A stretch of 64,000 nt of DNA from the NCBI GenBank assembly GCA_048360435.1, contig DBGCOP010000027.1, positions 372,001 through 436,000 on the forward strand, given 5' to 3'. How positions within the stretch are numbered: the first letter of the stretch is position 1; each line of letters begins with the position of its first letter. The notes under the pieces were generated by a model. That model was not told the DNA's origin. It searched no databases and worked only from the letters and a program-made list of their open reading frames with translations. Shown piece after piece: positions 38,933 through 47,967 of the stretch. The position numbers were made by a program, and so were the translations under genes. Source of the stretch: Limenecus sp048360435 (lineage in GTDB: Bacteria > Cyanobacteriota > Vampirovibrionia > Gastranaerophilales > Gastranaerophilaceae).

Positions 38933-39627
38933 TAATAATTATTTTTGCTTTCAATATCAAAATGAAGCTGTCCCCAATAATCCGCATATATAGCCAAATT
39001 TAGTGTTGTGAAAAATACGCATATATAATAAAATAATGGACCGATTTTAAAAAAGTTATAAACAAGATATAGTGTCGGAAACACTATAAAAATTGATAGT
39101 ATTGTTAATATAATAGAGCAAAGAAGTGTATACACAAGCACATCAGCTACTCCGGATAGTATTTTCGACGGATGCAATCCGTCTTTTATATCGAATTTTT
39201 CAGCAAAATTAATAAGTGCAGTGATTGCAAAGGAAAATATAAAATATCTTATCAGCCATATTGCTATAAGTTGAGGAAGTCCTTCAAAGTTAAAAAGTCC
39301 AACGACAAGACTTACAACAAAAAATCCTATGACTGAAAATGGCAGAAAAAGAATAGTAGCTTTTGTCGCTGTTGTTACAAATTTTATAGGATCAATTAAT
39401 GGCAGGGTTTCTATTCTCTGATTTATACGGTTGTTCATTATAATAGTGCAAAAACCCAGATAAAGATAGATTATTATTACTATAAAGAGCAAATTCATGG
39501 GGTTACCTGGTTGAGAAGGGATGATCAGGCTATAAGTCAAATAGATAACATAGCTGAATATTCCCAGCTTTAGCAAGGAATAGTTGTCTTGATATACAGA
39601 TCTGATAGAATCAACTACTGACGCCAT
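38929..39627 (-). CDS. Multi-helix membrane protein (DUF4013-like)
   Basis: A 232-residue protein with about six membrane helices. MASVVDSIRSVYQDN is the preferred start, with AAAGGG 6 bases before it. The pattern, a soluble front followed by alternating helices and ISGV-type loops, resembles DUF4013 integral membrane proteins. It converges with uvrB, overlapping its stop by 4 bases. Confidence 0.65.
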   Translation of the reverse strand: MASVVDSIRSVYQDNYSLLKLGIFSYVIYLTYSLIIPSQPGNPMNLLFIVIIIYLYLGFCTIIMNNRINQRIETLPLIDPIKFVTTATKATILFLPFSVIGFFVVSLVVGLFNFEGLPQLIAIWLIRYFIFSFAITALINFAEKFDIKDGLHPSKILSGVADVLVYTLLCSIILTILSIFIVFPTLYLVYNFFKIGPLFYYICVFFTTLNLAIYADYWGQLHFDIESKNNYY

Positions 39628-39728
39628 TATTTTCCCTTTGTGACCTATTATAATATCTATTGTGCAAAGACACAACTACTGCGTATGCTTGATTTTTCTT
39701 GTTATTACTGTAAAAAGGCTTTCTATTG

Positions 39729-39741
39729 ACCACATGGTCTA
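39729..39741. promoter_or_regulatory. Shared ACCACATGG.CTA motif, copy 1
   Basis: ACCACATGGTCTA in the divergent intergenic region ahead of the 39814 gene. A nearly identical, inverted copy (AACCACATGGACTA read on the minus strand) lies at 56953-56966, another divergent region by a TPR gene. Could be a regulator site. Confidence 0.35.
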
Positions 39742-39813
39742 TAAAAATTGATCTCTTGATTTATGGTAATCAAAAGAAAAATATACATAATATTAATATG
39801 AGGGGAGAAGTAT

Positions 39814-40152
39814 ATGCTAAAAGGACTTTCGGGTCAGGATTTTATTAATAAAAGTCTTATTCAACAAAATGATGTTGAAAAGATTAATACAAATAAAAAG
39901 AATCCTTACTCTAATATAGACAAAAACCTTCTAATAGATGAAACTAATATTTCGAATGAGGCCTTAAAGCTCTATGAAAGAGATCTGGATATTAAAAAAT
40001 TCTCATCTCTTGCGATGTCTGATCCTGAAAATTTGAGCCATAATAGTCTTGTTGCTCAAAATGTTTTCTCTATACAGGATGAAAGCTTTGAGAATAAAAT
40101 TATTGAAGGTATTTTTGATAACAAAACTTTTCTTAGGGATTTGTTTGGTTAA
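39814..40152 (+). CDS. Hypothetical protein upstream of a TPR gene
   Basis: A 112-residue hydrophilic protein (Asn, Lys, Asp, Leu-rich) with no recognised domain. GGGGAG precedes the ATG at 11 bases. It lies 7 bases before the TPR gene and is probably in the same operon. Confidence 0.65.
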   Translation: MLKGLSGQDFINKSLIQQNDVEKINTNKKNPYSNIDKNLLIDETNISNEALKLYERDLDIKKFSSLAMSDPENLSHNSLVAQNVFSIQDESFENKIIEGIFDNKTFLRDLFG

Positions 40153-40159
40153 GTAGAAA

Positions 40160-41410
40160 ATGGATAGTATAAATTTAGATAGTACAATGAGCCTGTCTGA
40201 TGTCGAGTTTGACGACAATGACAGCTCTTCGACTGATAAAATTACCAGAGCTTATGAATTTTATGCTTCTGGTAGATATTCGGAAGCGCAAAATCTTGTT
40301 GAAAATGATCCGAGAATTCCCCATATGGGCTATGGTCAGGTTCTTTTAGGAAATTGCTATAAACAACTAGGCAATAAAGAAAAGGCAATTAACTGTTGGA
40401 AAAGAGCTATTGATATAGCTCCTTTGGAGTATTCTGCATATATAAATCTTGCAAATGAACAATATTCAAATGGAAATATCAATGAAGCTATTTTGAACTG
40501 GCATGTAGCTTGTACAATAAGACCGGAAAATCCCACTGTAAACTTGAATCTTGCGGTTGCTTATGACAAAAAAAACAGCAGAATAAAGGCAACAAAGTTT
40601 TTTGAGCGTTATTTGAGATATGAGACGAGAACAGCTGGAATTGAATATGTTTCAGTAAAAAGAACTATGTCTAATTTAAAAGCACAGGCAGAATTCTATT
40701 CAAAAAAACTGGGTTCTTTTAAAGCAAACAGAGATATTAAAGGTATTGCTGCTGTATATTTGAAAATGATAGCTACCTATGCAAATTTGCCCAGTGTATA
40801 TAACAACATAGCTGAAATTTTTTATTTTGATAAAAACTATCAAAAGGCACTCGAATTTTATTTGCTTCTTTATCTTAACTATCCACATTCTATAAAAGTG
40901 CTGATAGAAATTGCAAATTTATGTTATATCTTGCAGCATAAATCATACTCTTATGTGTATTATAAGAGAGCACTTGATTTATTGCCTCAAGGGACTTCTC
41001 ACTATTCAAGTGTAAGGTCAAAAATGGCTTCGCTTTCTTCTGTTTTAAGAGATCAGGAGATTATTGATTCTCACTTGCAAAAAGCTCAGGATGCAGAGAA
41101 AAATAACGACTACGAAGTTGCAATAGATGAATATGAAAATTATTTGATACTTACAGAAACAGAAAATCAGGAAATTCAGCTGCTTATAGATAAATACAAA
41201 ATTTTTGCAAATCCTGAACCTTTTGTTATAAATGTTTTGTACAATCAAATTCCTGACCTTATGAATAAGAAAAAGTTGAATGCATGTGTTGAGCTTTGTG
41301 ATAGAATAATGACACTCTCAACTGAAAATACAAAAGAAGTTGTGTATGCCATGAAATGTAAATCAGAGTGTAAAAGAATTATAATTGCGCGAGAACAGTT
41401 TGGTGTTTAA
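40160..41410 (+). CDS. TPR-repeat protein
   Basis: A 416-residue protein. After a disordered front rich in Asp and Ser, TPR repeats run from about residue 30 to 400 (YEFYASGRYSEAQNL, YGQVLLGNCYKQLGNKEKAI). It probably assembles protein complexes. It overlaps the following cysteine-cluster gene by 8 bases. Confidence 0.8.
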   Translation: MDSINLDSTMSLSDVEFDDNDSSSTDKITRAYEFYASGRYSEAQNLVENDPRIPHMGYGQVLLGNCYKQLGNKEKAINCWKRAIDIAPLEYSAYINLANEQYSNGNINEAILNWHVACTIRPENPTVNLNLAVAYDKKNSRIKATKFFERYLRYETRTAGIEYVSVKRTMSNLKAQAEFYSKKLGSFKANRDIKGIAAVYLKMIATYANLPSVYNNIAEIFYFDKNYQKALEFYLLLYLNYPHSIKVLIEIANLCYILQHKSYSYVYYKRALDLLPQGTSHYSSVRSKMASLSSVLRDQEIIDSHLQKAQDAEKNNDYEVAIDEYENYLILTETENQEIQLLIDKYKIFANPEPFVINVLYNQIPDLMNKKKLNACVELCDRIMTLSTENTKEVVYAMKCKSECKRIIIAREQFGV

Positions 41411-41807
41411 ATTTTTAAAAAAGTTTTTCTATAAAAAAATACTCAGACGCACTTATTATCGCTCAGGTCATTGTATTGGCTGTGGTGAATGCTGCCGGCA
41501 GATATATGTAAGACACATAAAAAATGTTGTGCAGACAGAAGAAGAGTTTGAAAAACTAAAGCTTCTTCACCCTTTTTATACCTATCTTAAAGTCATAGGA
41601 AAAGATGATATAGGGTTAATTTTTGAATGTCAAAACCTTGATAAACAGACCAATAAATGCAAAATACACAAAAAACGGCCAGGAATATGTCGAAGATATC
41701 CTGTTGAAGCTATTTTTATGATGGGTGGAGAACTCGGCAAAAAGTGCGGATATAAATTTACACCGATTGAATCTTTTGATGAAGTGTTTAAAAGTATTGA
41801 TAAATAA
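41403..41807 (+). CDS. YkgJ-type cysteine cluster protein
   Basis: A 134-residue protein (start GTG at 41403; TTG at 41385 or 41400 is possible) with the conserved cysteine set CIGCGECCR, ECQNLD, CKIHKKRPGICRRYP of the YkgJ/UPF0153 family. These proteins likely bind a metal cluster. It overlaps the preceding TPR gene, which suggests coupled translation. Confidence 0.85.
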   Translation: MFKFLKKFFYKKILRRTYYRSGHCIGCGECCRQIYVRHIKNVVQTEEEFEKLKLLHPFYTYLKVIGKDDIGLIFECQNLDKQTNKCKIHKKRPGICRRYPVEAIFMMGGELGKKCGYKFTPIESFDEVFKSIDK

Positions 41808-41809
41808 TA

Positions 41810-42994
41810 TTATTTAAAATTCTTTATAGAAAACAAAAGTTTATTTAATTTTATATTATGTACTCTTAAAATATTAATCTTTTTGTTCACAAGTTCTGTT
41901 GAAATAACAAGTGTGGCTTCATCTAGTTCTTTTATATTATTTGTTTTTATTCGTTCTTTTAAAAAGTTTTTGCGAGAATGTCCTATCATAATTGGGCATC
42001 CGAGAGTTTCAAACTCTTGGATTCTTTCAATTATTTCATAGTTCTGTTGTGTACTTTTTCCGAATCCCAGGCCCGGGTCAATAATTATATTTTGTTTTGA
42101 AATTCCTATTGAAAGTAGTTCTTCTATTTTATTTGCAAAATAATTGTAAATATCATCAACAACATCTGTATAATTAGTGTCATTTTGCATAATATCAGGA
42201 GTCCCTTTTGAGTGGTTTAAAATTATCGGACAATTGTATTTTTTTACAATAGTAAACATCTTATCATCCCAGTCACCTGCTGATATGTCGTTAATGATAT
42301 CTGCTCCTGCATTTAATGCTGCTTCAGCTGTTGATGCATTTCTGGTATCAATACTTATTATAGTTTTGTTATCAAATTTCCTTATTTCTTCAATGACAGG
42401 TATCACTCTGTTTTTTTCTTCTTCAGGAGGAATTTTGTGTGAAAAAGGTCTTGTTGATTCTCCACCAATGTCTATGAAGTCTGCACCTTGTTCTACCATT
42501 TCTTTAAAATGCTCAAATGCTTGCTCTTTATTATAATATTGTCCACCATCAGAGAATGAATCCGGTGTAATATTTAAAATACCCATTAAATATGGCTTTT
42601 CGTCCCAATTTATAACAGTTCCTCTAACAAATGTTTCAGACTTTTTATTTTCAAACAGTGTTGATTTTAGCTCTTCTGCAAGGATGGATAATTTCAATGG
42701 CTGAAATTTTAGTTTTTCAATAATTTTTCTATGCTGGCTGATTGTTCCGCTTAGAATACAATCAGAAAATTCAATTTTTCCGGTTATTGTTTCTCTGTGC
42801 ACCGCACAGTCTGTTCCTGTTGACAGAGCTGTTTGTTTAATTATGTTAGCTTGTGCACAGGAAAGGTTGTATATTTTTAATGTTACAAAAGAGTGCTTTT
42901 CAAGACCTTTTCTTGTGTAGGTTTTGTCAAACCCTATTTCTTTAAGGTCTTTTTCTGTGCAGTTAATTAATTTTAATTTAAATTCATTTTTCAT
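41810..42994 (-). CDS. folP: Dihydropteroate synthase with N-terminal extension
   Basis: A 394-residue protein. The DHPS core spans about 135-385 with GILNITPDSFSDGG, IDIGGESTRPF, NDISAGD, and GLGFGKS, and it makes dihydropteroate in folate synthesis. Residues 1-130 are an extra domain as in many anaerobes. The start MKNEFK (42994) is chosen over MLNFVA because the earlier part overlaps a terminator. Confidence 0.92.
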   Translation of the reverse strand: MKNEFKLKLINCTEKDLKEIGFDKTYTRKGLEKHSFVTLKIYNLSCAQANIIKQTALSTGTDCAVHRETITGKIEFSDCILSGTISQHRKIIEKLKFQPLKLSILAEELKSTLFENKKSETFVRGTVINWDEKPYLMGILNITPDSFSDGGQYYNKEQAFEHFKEMVEQGADFIDIGGESTRPFSHKIPPEEEKNRVIPVIEEIRKFDNKTIISIDTRNASTAEAALNAGADIINDISAGDWDDKMFTIVKKYNCPIILNHSKGTPDIMQNDTNYTDVVDDIYNYFANKIEELLSIGISKQNIIIDPGLGFGKSTQQNYEIIERIQEFETLGCPIMIGHSRKNFLKERIKTNNIKELDEATLVISTELVNKKINILRVHNIKLNKLLFSIKNFK

Positions 42995-43010
42995 ATTAAT
43001 AAATTTATCA

Positions 43011-43041
43011 CAAAAAAGAAGTGCTAAAAGTTTTAGCACTT
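43011..43041 (-). terminator. Terminator of the 43072-44747 genes
   Basis: Minus strand AAGTGCTAAAA pairs with TTTTAGCACTT (11 pairs, 1-base loop) and is followed by CTTTTTTG. It ends the transcript of the two VSFG proteins. Confidence 0.8.
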
Positions 43042-43071
43042 CATCATGTTTATTTAATTTTGCTACGAAAT

Positions 43072-43896
43072 TTAGCAATCTAATGCAGTATCAAGTATTG
43101 CTTCTGTTACTCTTCTTGTTACTGTTTTGCCTGAATCTTTATGTTGAACAATATCAGGTATGCCGTCATTGTTTCGGTCAACAGTAGCTTCTTTGAGAGT
43201 TCCTGTTCCGGCAACCGCTCCTGTACCGATTTTTACACCTCTTTTTAAGAGTGATGAACCTTGTATCTGGTGTTCTGCTTTTTCAAAGTTGAGGTATTCT
43301 TTGCTTACATTAAGTTTTTCTTTGACAGCTTTTTCAAAATCTGCTTTTGATAAAGGATTATCTTTATTAATTTTTTTGATTTCTCTTCTGATTTTAGCAA
43401 CAAAAGCCTTTTTCTCTTTTGTCAGTTCTTTTAGTTCTGTTTCAACGCCTCTTTTGCTGATGGTTTGAAGAAAATCAAGAGTTTTGTCTGTATATTTTAG
43501 AACCTGACCTTTAAAGCTTTGTTGACCGAGCAATTTACTTGCTTTTACTTTTGCTGATAAAGTTCCGAGCCCTTTGTGAAGCTTGCCTGAAACAGCACTG
43601 AAAGGTTTGAAGCTGCCGTTTAAGAAGTTACAGAATCTTCCACTGACAGCAGCAGCTGTTAATGCGCTGGCACCTGATAAAAGACCTACAACTGTCAATG
43701 AACGTATTACCGTTGGGATTTTTCCGTATGTAGTGATGTCTGCCTCTTCTGTTTTTCTGGCAATTTCTTTTAATCTTTCCGCTTTAAGCTGATCTTTTTG
43801 TGTTTCTTCGTCATCCATTAGTCTTCGACTGGTGTTTCCGAAGCTAACAGCAGGTTTGAGAGGTTGTGCAGTTGTAAATGAAGTATTGTAGAGCAT
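43072..43896 (-). CDS. Gastranaerophilales-type 'VSFG' protein with calcium-loop end, copy 1
   Basis: A 274-residue protein with an N-terminal motif KPAVSFGN, one hydrophobic stretch (about 68-88), a long helical Lys-rich middle, and DRNNDGIPDIV (about 245-255), a calcium-binding loop like those of dockerin or thrombospondin type-3 repeats. A paralog lies just upstream. The role is not known; a secreted or surface-linked location is inferred. Confidence 0.65.
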   Translation of the reverse strand: MLYNTSFTTAQPLKPAVSFGNTSRRLMDDEETQKDQLKAERLKEIARKTEEADITTYGKIPTVIRSLTVVGLLSGASALTAAAVSGRFCNFLNGSFKPFSAVSGKLHKGLGTLSAKVKASKLLGQQSFKGQVLKYTDKTLDFLQTISKRGVETELKELTKEKKAFVAKIRREIKKINKDNPLSKADFEKAVKEKLNVSKEYLNFEKAEHQIQGSSLLKRGVKIGTGAVAGTGTLKEATVDRNNDGIPDIVQHKDSGKTVTRRVTEAILDTALDC

Positions 43897-43919
43897 GTTA
43901 TTAATTCCAAAATTGAAGA

Positions 43920-44747
43920 TTAATCTTCGTATTCTTGTTCTGTTTTATTTTTCTTTTCGGCTATATCGGGGATGCCGTTTTTGTCTTTATCTTTTGCTGT
44001 TTCAAGTGTTGCACCGACAGCAGCACCTGCGCCCAATGTGTTTCCTACTGTTTTATCGATGAGATTGTTTGTAGGCATTAAATCAAGTGATGTTTTAAGA
44101 TTTTTATATTCTTCAGCAATTTTGCTTTTTCCTGAAAGCTTAGTTTGTACTGCTGCTGCAAGATTTTTACCGGTAAGTTTTTTACCTTTTTTGGCTGCTT
44201 CATTGATAATTGCTTTTTGCACACTTTCTTCAATGCTTGCAATTCTTGCTTGTGTGGCTTCGATTTTTGACTCGATACCTCTGCCGCTGTATGTTTTTAC
44301 CCATTCGAGGGCTTTTTTTGCATTTGATGTGAGGTATGCTTTTATGCTTTTTTCTTTACCTATTGCGGCTGCTTTTTCTGCTGTTTTTTGTTCGAGTTTA
44401 ATCAAGCCTTGTTGAACTTTTTTAGTTACAGGATTCAGAATTTCATTATTCAGTTTAGGATTGTTTCTTATTGCTGATAAAACTTTACCTGCACCTTTTT
44501 TTAATGCAAGAGCAGATAAACCTGCTGCTGCAAAAATTGTGGCAGTAGTTTTAAAAACACCGTCAGGCATTTGTTCGCTAAAGTCTTTCAGACCTGCGTA
44601 GCTGTCTTCCGTTAGTCCGTTGTCGCCGATCGTATCAATCCAGTCAGCTGTTCTTTCTAAGTTTTCAACTGTCTTTGATGTGCCTTGACCGAAGCTTACT
44701 GCCTGTGGTTTGATAGGTGAGCAATTTACTGAATGTGATTGTATCAT
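43920..44747 (-). CDS. Gastranaerophilales-type 'VSFG' protein with calcium-loop end, copy 2
   Basis: A 275-residue paralog of the neighbouring gene: KPQAVSFGQ near the start, a hydrophobic stretch (about 70-86), helical Lys-rich middle, and DKDKNGIPDIAE close to the C-terminus. The pair is separated by 23 bases, shares a terminator, and probably arose by duplication. Confidence 0.65.
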   Translation of the reverse strand: MIQSHSVNCSPIKPQAVSFGQGTSKTVENLERTADWIDTIGDNGLTEDSYAGLKDFSEQMPDGVFKTTATIFAAAGLSALALKKGAGKVLSAIRNNPKLNNEILNPVTKKVQQGLIKLEQKTAEKAAAIGKEKSIKAYLTSNAKKALEWVKTYSGRGIESKIEATQARIASIEESVQKAIINEAAKKGKKLTGKNLAAAVQTKLSGKSKIAEEYKNLKTSLDLMPTNNLIDKTVGNTLGAGAAVGATLETAKDKDKNGIPDIAEKKNKTEQEYED

Positions 44748-45060
44748 TTAATACACTCCGATTCCTATGAAATATTTACTACAATAAGTATAAGACCCCT
44801 GAATAATATATTTGCTAAAATCATAGCAATTTGTGAATAAATTGTAACATATTTTTTTGTAAAATACTATTATTCATTTGTTTTATGCAAAAAAAAAGCT
44901 GCACAGCAGCTTATACTTCATAATCTTGGGAGGAGATTTGGGGATTTGTTACATGTATATTAATTCATTATTCTAAAAATGTTTACTATTTTAAGAATAA
45001 ATTTAATAAAAATTTACATTCTATTTAAAAGCATGTATTTTTTGTGCTATGCAGTCTGGG
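44748..45060. other. Intergenic region holding the relA terminator
   Basis: 313 bases, AT-rich. It holds a minus-strand terminator at 44889-44912 and the likely promoter of the VSFG pair. Nothing else is supported. Confidence 0.6.
44889..44912 (-). terminator. Terminator after the (p)ppGpp gene
   Basis: Minus strand AAGCTGC-TGT-GCAGCTT followed by seven T. It lies 150 bases after the stop of the RelA/SpoT gene. Confidence 0.8.
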
Positions 45061-47373
45061 TTATTTTTTCTTTTTAGGCATGGGTTTGGTATTTGTTTTT
45101 GATGCTGAGGAACCCTGTATCCTTTTGACAGAAATGACTTCGGGTATTGACTGAAGTTTTGCTACTACATTTTTTAATCTAACAATGTTATCAACTTCTA
45201 TTCCTATTTCAATTATTCCTATTTTTTTTGTTGGATTTGTTTTTGTATTTGCGTAGGCAATGTTGGTGTTGCAGTTTGTTAATTCAATCAATATATCTTT
45301 TAAAATACCTATTTTATCCTGTACATCAATTCTAATAGATGCAACATATGTTTTGTTAAGGTTTTTGTCAGCCCATTTTATATCAATCAGTCGTTCTTCA
45401 GGTACTGAGTCTAATGAGGCACAGTCGACTCTGTGAATAGAAACACCTTTGCTTCTTGTTACTACACCCACGATTGGTTCTCCCGGAACAGGTGTGCAGC
45501 ATTTAGCAAAGTAATAAAGCATACCCTCAAGACCCACAATGTCATTTTTGGATTTTCTTGTTTTGGTATGTGAGATGATTGTCTGTTCTTCATCAGCAGG
45601 TTTCTTTATTCTGTTAGTAATTTTATTAACTGTTGTTTCGCCATATCCCAATGCAGCGAGTAAGTCATCAACACAGGAATAATTCATTGATTCTGCAATG
45701 CTTTTTAATTCATGAGATTTTGTCAGTTCATCAATTTTTGCCTTGCCGATTTCAGCTTCGAGCATATTTCTACCGATATTAATATGCTCTTCTCTTTTAT
45801 TTTTCTTGTACCATTGTTTGATTTTTGATTGTGCGAGTTTTGTTACAACGAAATTAAGCCAGTCAAGACGCGGTGCCGGATTTTTAGAGGTCATAATTTC
45901 GACAATATCACCGTTATGGAGTTTGGTATTTAACGGACAAATTCTTCCGTTAACGAGAGCTCCGGTAATTCTAAAACCAACGTCTGTGTGGATTCTGAAA
46001 GCAAAATCCACAGGTGTAGCATCTTTGGGCAAATCAATTACATCTCCCATTGGAGTGAATGCGAATACCTGATCAGAGAATAAATCCAGTTTTACGCTTT
46101 CGACATACTCGCTTGCTGAAGACACATCTTTTTCCATTTCTGCAAGTTTTCTCATCCAGGAAAATTGGATGTCAGTGTCTGCATTAGCCTTCAAGGAGCC
46201 TTTTTCTTTGTATTTCCAGTGTGCAGCAACACCGTATTCTGCAACTTGATGCATTTCATGGGTTCTGATTTGGACTTCTATCGGCTTTGATTTCGGGCCT
46301 AAAACTGAGGTGTGTAAAGATCTGTATAAATTGCTTTTGGGCATTGCAATATAATCTTTGAATCTTCCGGGTATAGGTTTAAATTGTGAGTGGATAATTC
46401 CCAATACTTCATAGCATTCATTTATACTGTTGACTATAACTCTGACAGCAGAAATGTCATAGAGTTCGTGAAATGCAATATTCTGGCGTTTCATTTTTGC
46501 ATATATAGAATAGTAATGTTTTGAACGACCTGATATTGTTGCTTTGATTTTGTGCTGTTTAAGCAGTTGCTCTATTTTTTCAACAAGAACTTGTATTGTT
46601 GCATCTCGTTCAGCTTTTTTTAATGCTACCAATTGAGCGATTTCAAAGTATTTTTCTGGATTCAAATATCGCAGAGAAAGGTCTTCTAATTCTGCTTTGA
46701 TTTTACCGATACCGAGGCGATTTGCCAGAGGAGCAAAAATATCGAGGGTTTCTCGCGCTATTTTTTGTTGTTTTGCTGCTGCCATATAATTTAATGTACG
46801 CATATTATGAAGCCTGTCAGCAAGTTTCAGGAATATAACCCTTACATCATTAGCCATAGCAATAAACATTCTTCGGAAGTTTTCAGCCTGGCGTTCCTCT
46901 TTTGATTTAAACTGATATTTGCCTAGTTTTGTTACGCCTTGAACAAGATTGAGGACATCTTCGCCGAACTTTTCTTTGATAGTTTCAGGCGCTGTGCCGG
47001 TATCTTCTATAATATCGTGTAGAAGTGCAGCAATGATGGTATGTTTGTCCATCATTAAATCAGTAAGAATTTTTGCTACTTCAACAGGATGAATAATATA
47101 TGGCTCTTCGCTGATTCTGTATTGACCTGCGTGAAGTTTTGCTGCAAAAATAAAGGCATCTTCTATTTCTTGTATGTCTTTTTCCGGTCGGTGCTGTGCA
47201 ACCAGCAATTCTTTTAAGGGTTCAAAGATACTAAAATCAGGCTGTTGTTCTTCCTGTTCAATTTCAACCTCTGATTCTGCTTCAATTACGGTATTTTCAG
47301 CCTTTGTTTCATCATTTAAAGCTGAGGTTATATCCTTTTTTAAAGTTTTTTCTTCTTGTTGATTGTCTGTCAT
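45061..47373 (-). CDS. RelA/SpoT-type (p)ppGpp synthetase/hydrolase
   Basis: A 770-residue protein. HD hydrolase domain with HDIIEDT (about 115-121), synthetase domain (YYSIYAKMKRQ, then RDLH-like SLHTSVLG), TGS domain (FAFTPMGDVIDLP), zinc-finger-like segment (CCTPVPGEPIVG) and ACT domain at the end. Both catalytic sites look complete, so it should be bifunctional. The start MTDNQQ at 47373 is preferred. Confidence 0.93.
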   Translation of the reverse strand: MTDNQQEEKTLKKDITSALNDETKAENTVIEAESEVEIEQEEQQPDFSIFEPLKELLVAQHRPEKDIQEIEDAFIFAAKLHAGQYRISEEPYIIHPVEVAKILTDLMMDKHTIIAALLHDIIEDTGTAPETIKEKFGEDVLNLVQGVTKLGKYQFKSKEERQAENFRRMFIAMANDVRVIFLKLADRLHNMRTLNYMAAAKQQKIARETLDIFAPLANRLGIGKIKAELEDLSLRYLNPEKYFEIAQLVALKKAERDATIQVLVEKIEQLLKQHKIKATISGRSKHYYSIYAKMKRQNIAFHELYDISAVRVIVNSINECYEVLGIIHSQFKPIPGRFKDYIAMPKSNLYRSLHTSVLGPKSKPIEVQIRTHEMHQVAEYGVAAHWKYKEKGSLKANADTDIQFSWMRKLAEMEKDVSSASEYVESVKLDLFSDQVFAFTPMGDVIDLPKDATPVDFAFRIHTDVGFRITGALVNGRICPLNTKLHNGDIVEIMTSKNPAPRLDWLNFVVTKLAQSKIKQWYKKNKREEHINIGRNMLEAEIGKAKIDELTKSHELKSIAESMNYSCVDDLLAALGYGETTVNKITNRIKKPADEEQTIISHTKTRKSKNDIVGLEGMLYYFAKCCTPVPGEPIVGVVTRSKGVSIHRVDCASLDSVPEERLIDIKWADKNLNKTYVASIRIDVQDKIGILKDILIELTNCNTNIAYANTKTNPTKKIGIIEIGIEVDNIVRLKNVVAKLQSIPEVISVKRIQGSSASKTNTKPMPKKKK

Positions 47374-47420
47374 AGTAAAATATTGTACACTTTTAGGCAG
47401 CACTATACAAGAGGTTGAAG

Positions 47421-47720
47421 ATGACAAAATTTTATTCTGAAAAAGACGGCTTTATTATTTTAAAAATTAAGGCTGTTCCAAATTCTTCAAAAAACGAGAT
47501 ATGTGGAACTCTGGATAATGTCTTAAAGGTGAAGATTAAAGCTCCTGCCGTTGAAAATAGGGCGAATGAAGAGCTTGTTAAATATTTTTCTAAGCTTCTT
47601 AAAATCCCTAAATCCTCGGTCACATTAAAGTCAGGAGGTTCATCTAAGTTAAAAACTCTTTGTATAGAAAACTGTACTATTGATAAAATTAATAATGTTT
47701 GTGCTAATATTAATTTATAA
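47421..47720 (+). CDS. DUF167/YggU family protein
   Basis: A 99-residue protein with KAVPNSSKNEICG, VKIKAPAVENRANEELVKYFS and VTLKSGGSSKLKTLCIE, the pattern of DUF167. GAGG precedes the ATG. Function unknown; lies ahead of secG. Confidence 0.85.
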   Translation: MTKFYSEKDGFIILKIKAVPNSSKNEICGTLDNVLKVKIKAPAVENRANEELVKYFSKLLKIPKSSVTLKSGGSSKLKTLCIENCTIDKINNVCANINL

Positions 47721-47739
47721 AGACTAAAAAGGGAAAGTT

Positions 47740-47967
47740 ATGATTACAACTATATTTTGGGTAGTACAAATTATTTCATCATTGTTGCTTATATTACTTG
47801 TTATGATTCATTCACCAAAAGGTGATGGAATAGCTGGTATTGGCGGTGCTTCACATGTTTTTGCATCACAAAAAAATGCGGAATCCGGTTTGAATAAGTT
47901 GACAATGTGGGTTGCTATCGTGTTTTTTGTATCAACCTTTATAGCCGGTTTCAATATTTTCGGCTAA
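47740..47967 (+). CDS. secG: Preprotein translocase subunit SecG
   Basis: A 75-residue protein with two membrane helices and the signature of SecG in between (SPKGDGIAGIGGASHVFASQ). Part of the SecYEG channel. The end overlaps the convergent kinase-like gene by 36 bases. Confidence 0.92.
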   Translation: MITTIFWVVQIISSLLLILLVMIHSPKGDGIAGIGGASHVFASQKNAESGLNKLTMWVAIVFFVSTFIAGFNIFG

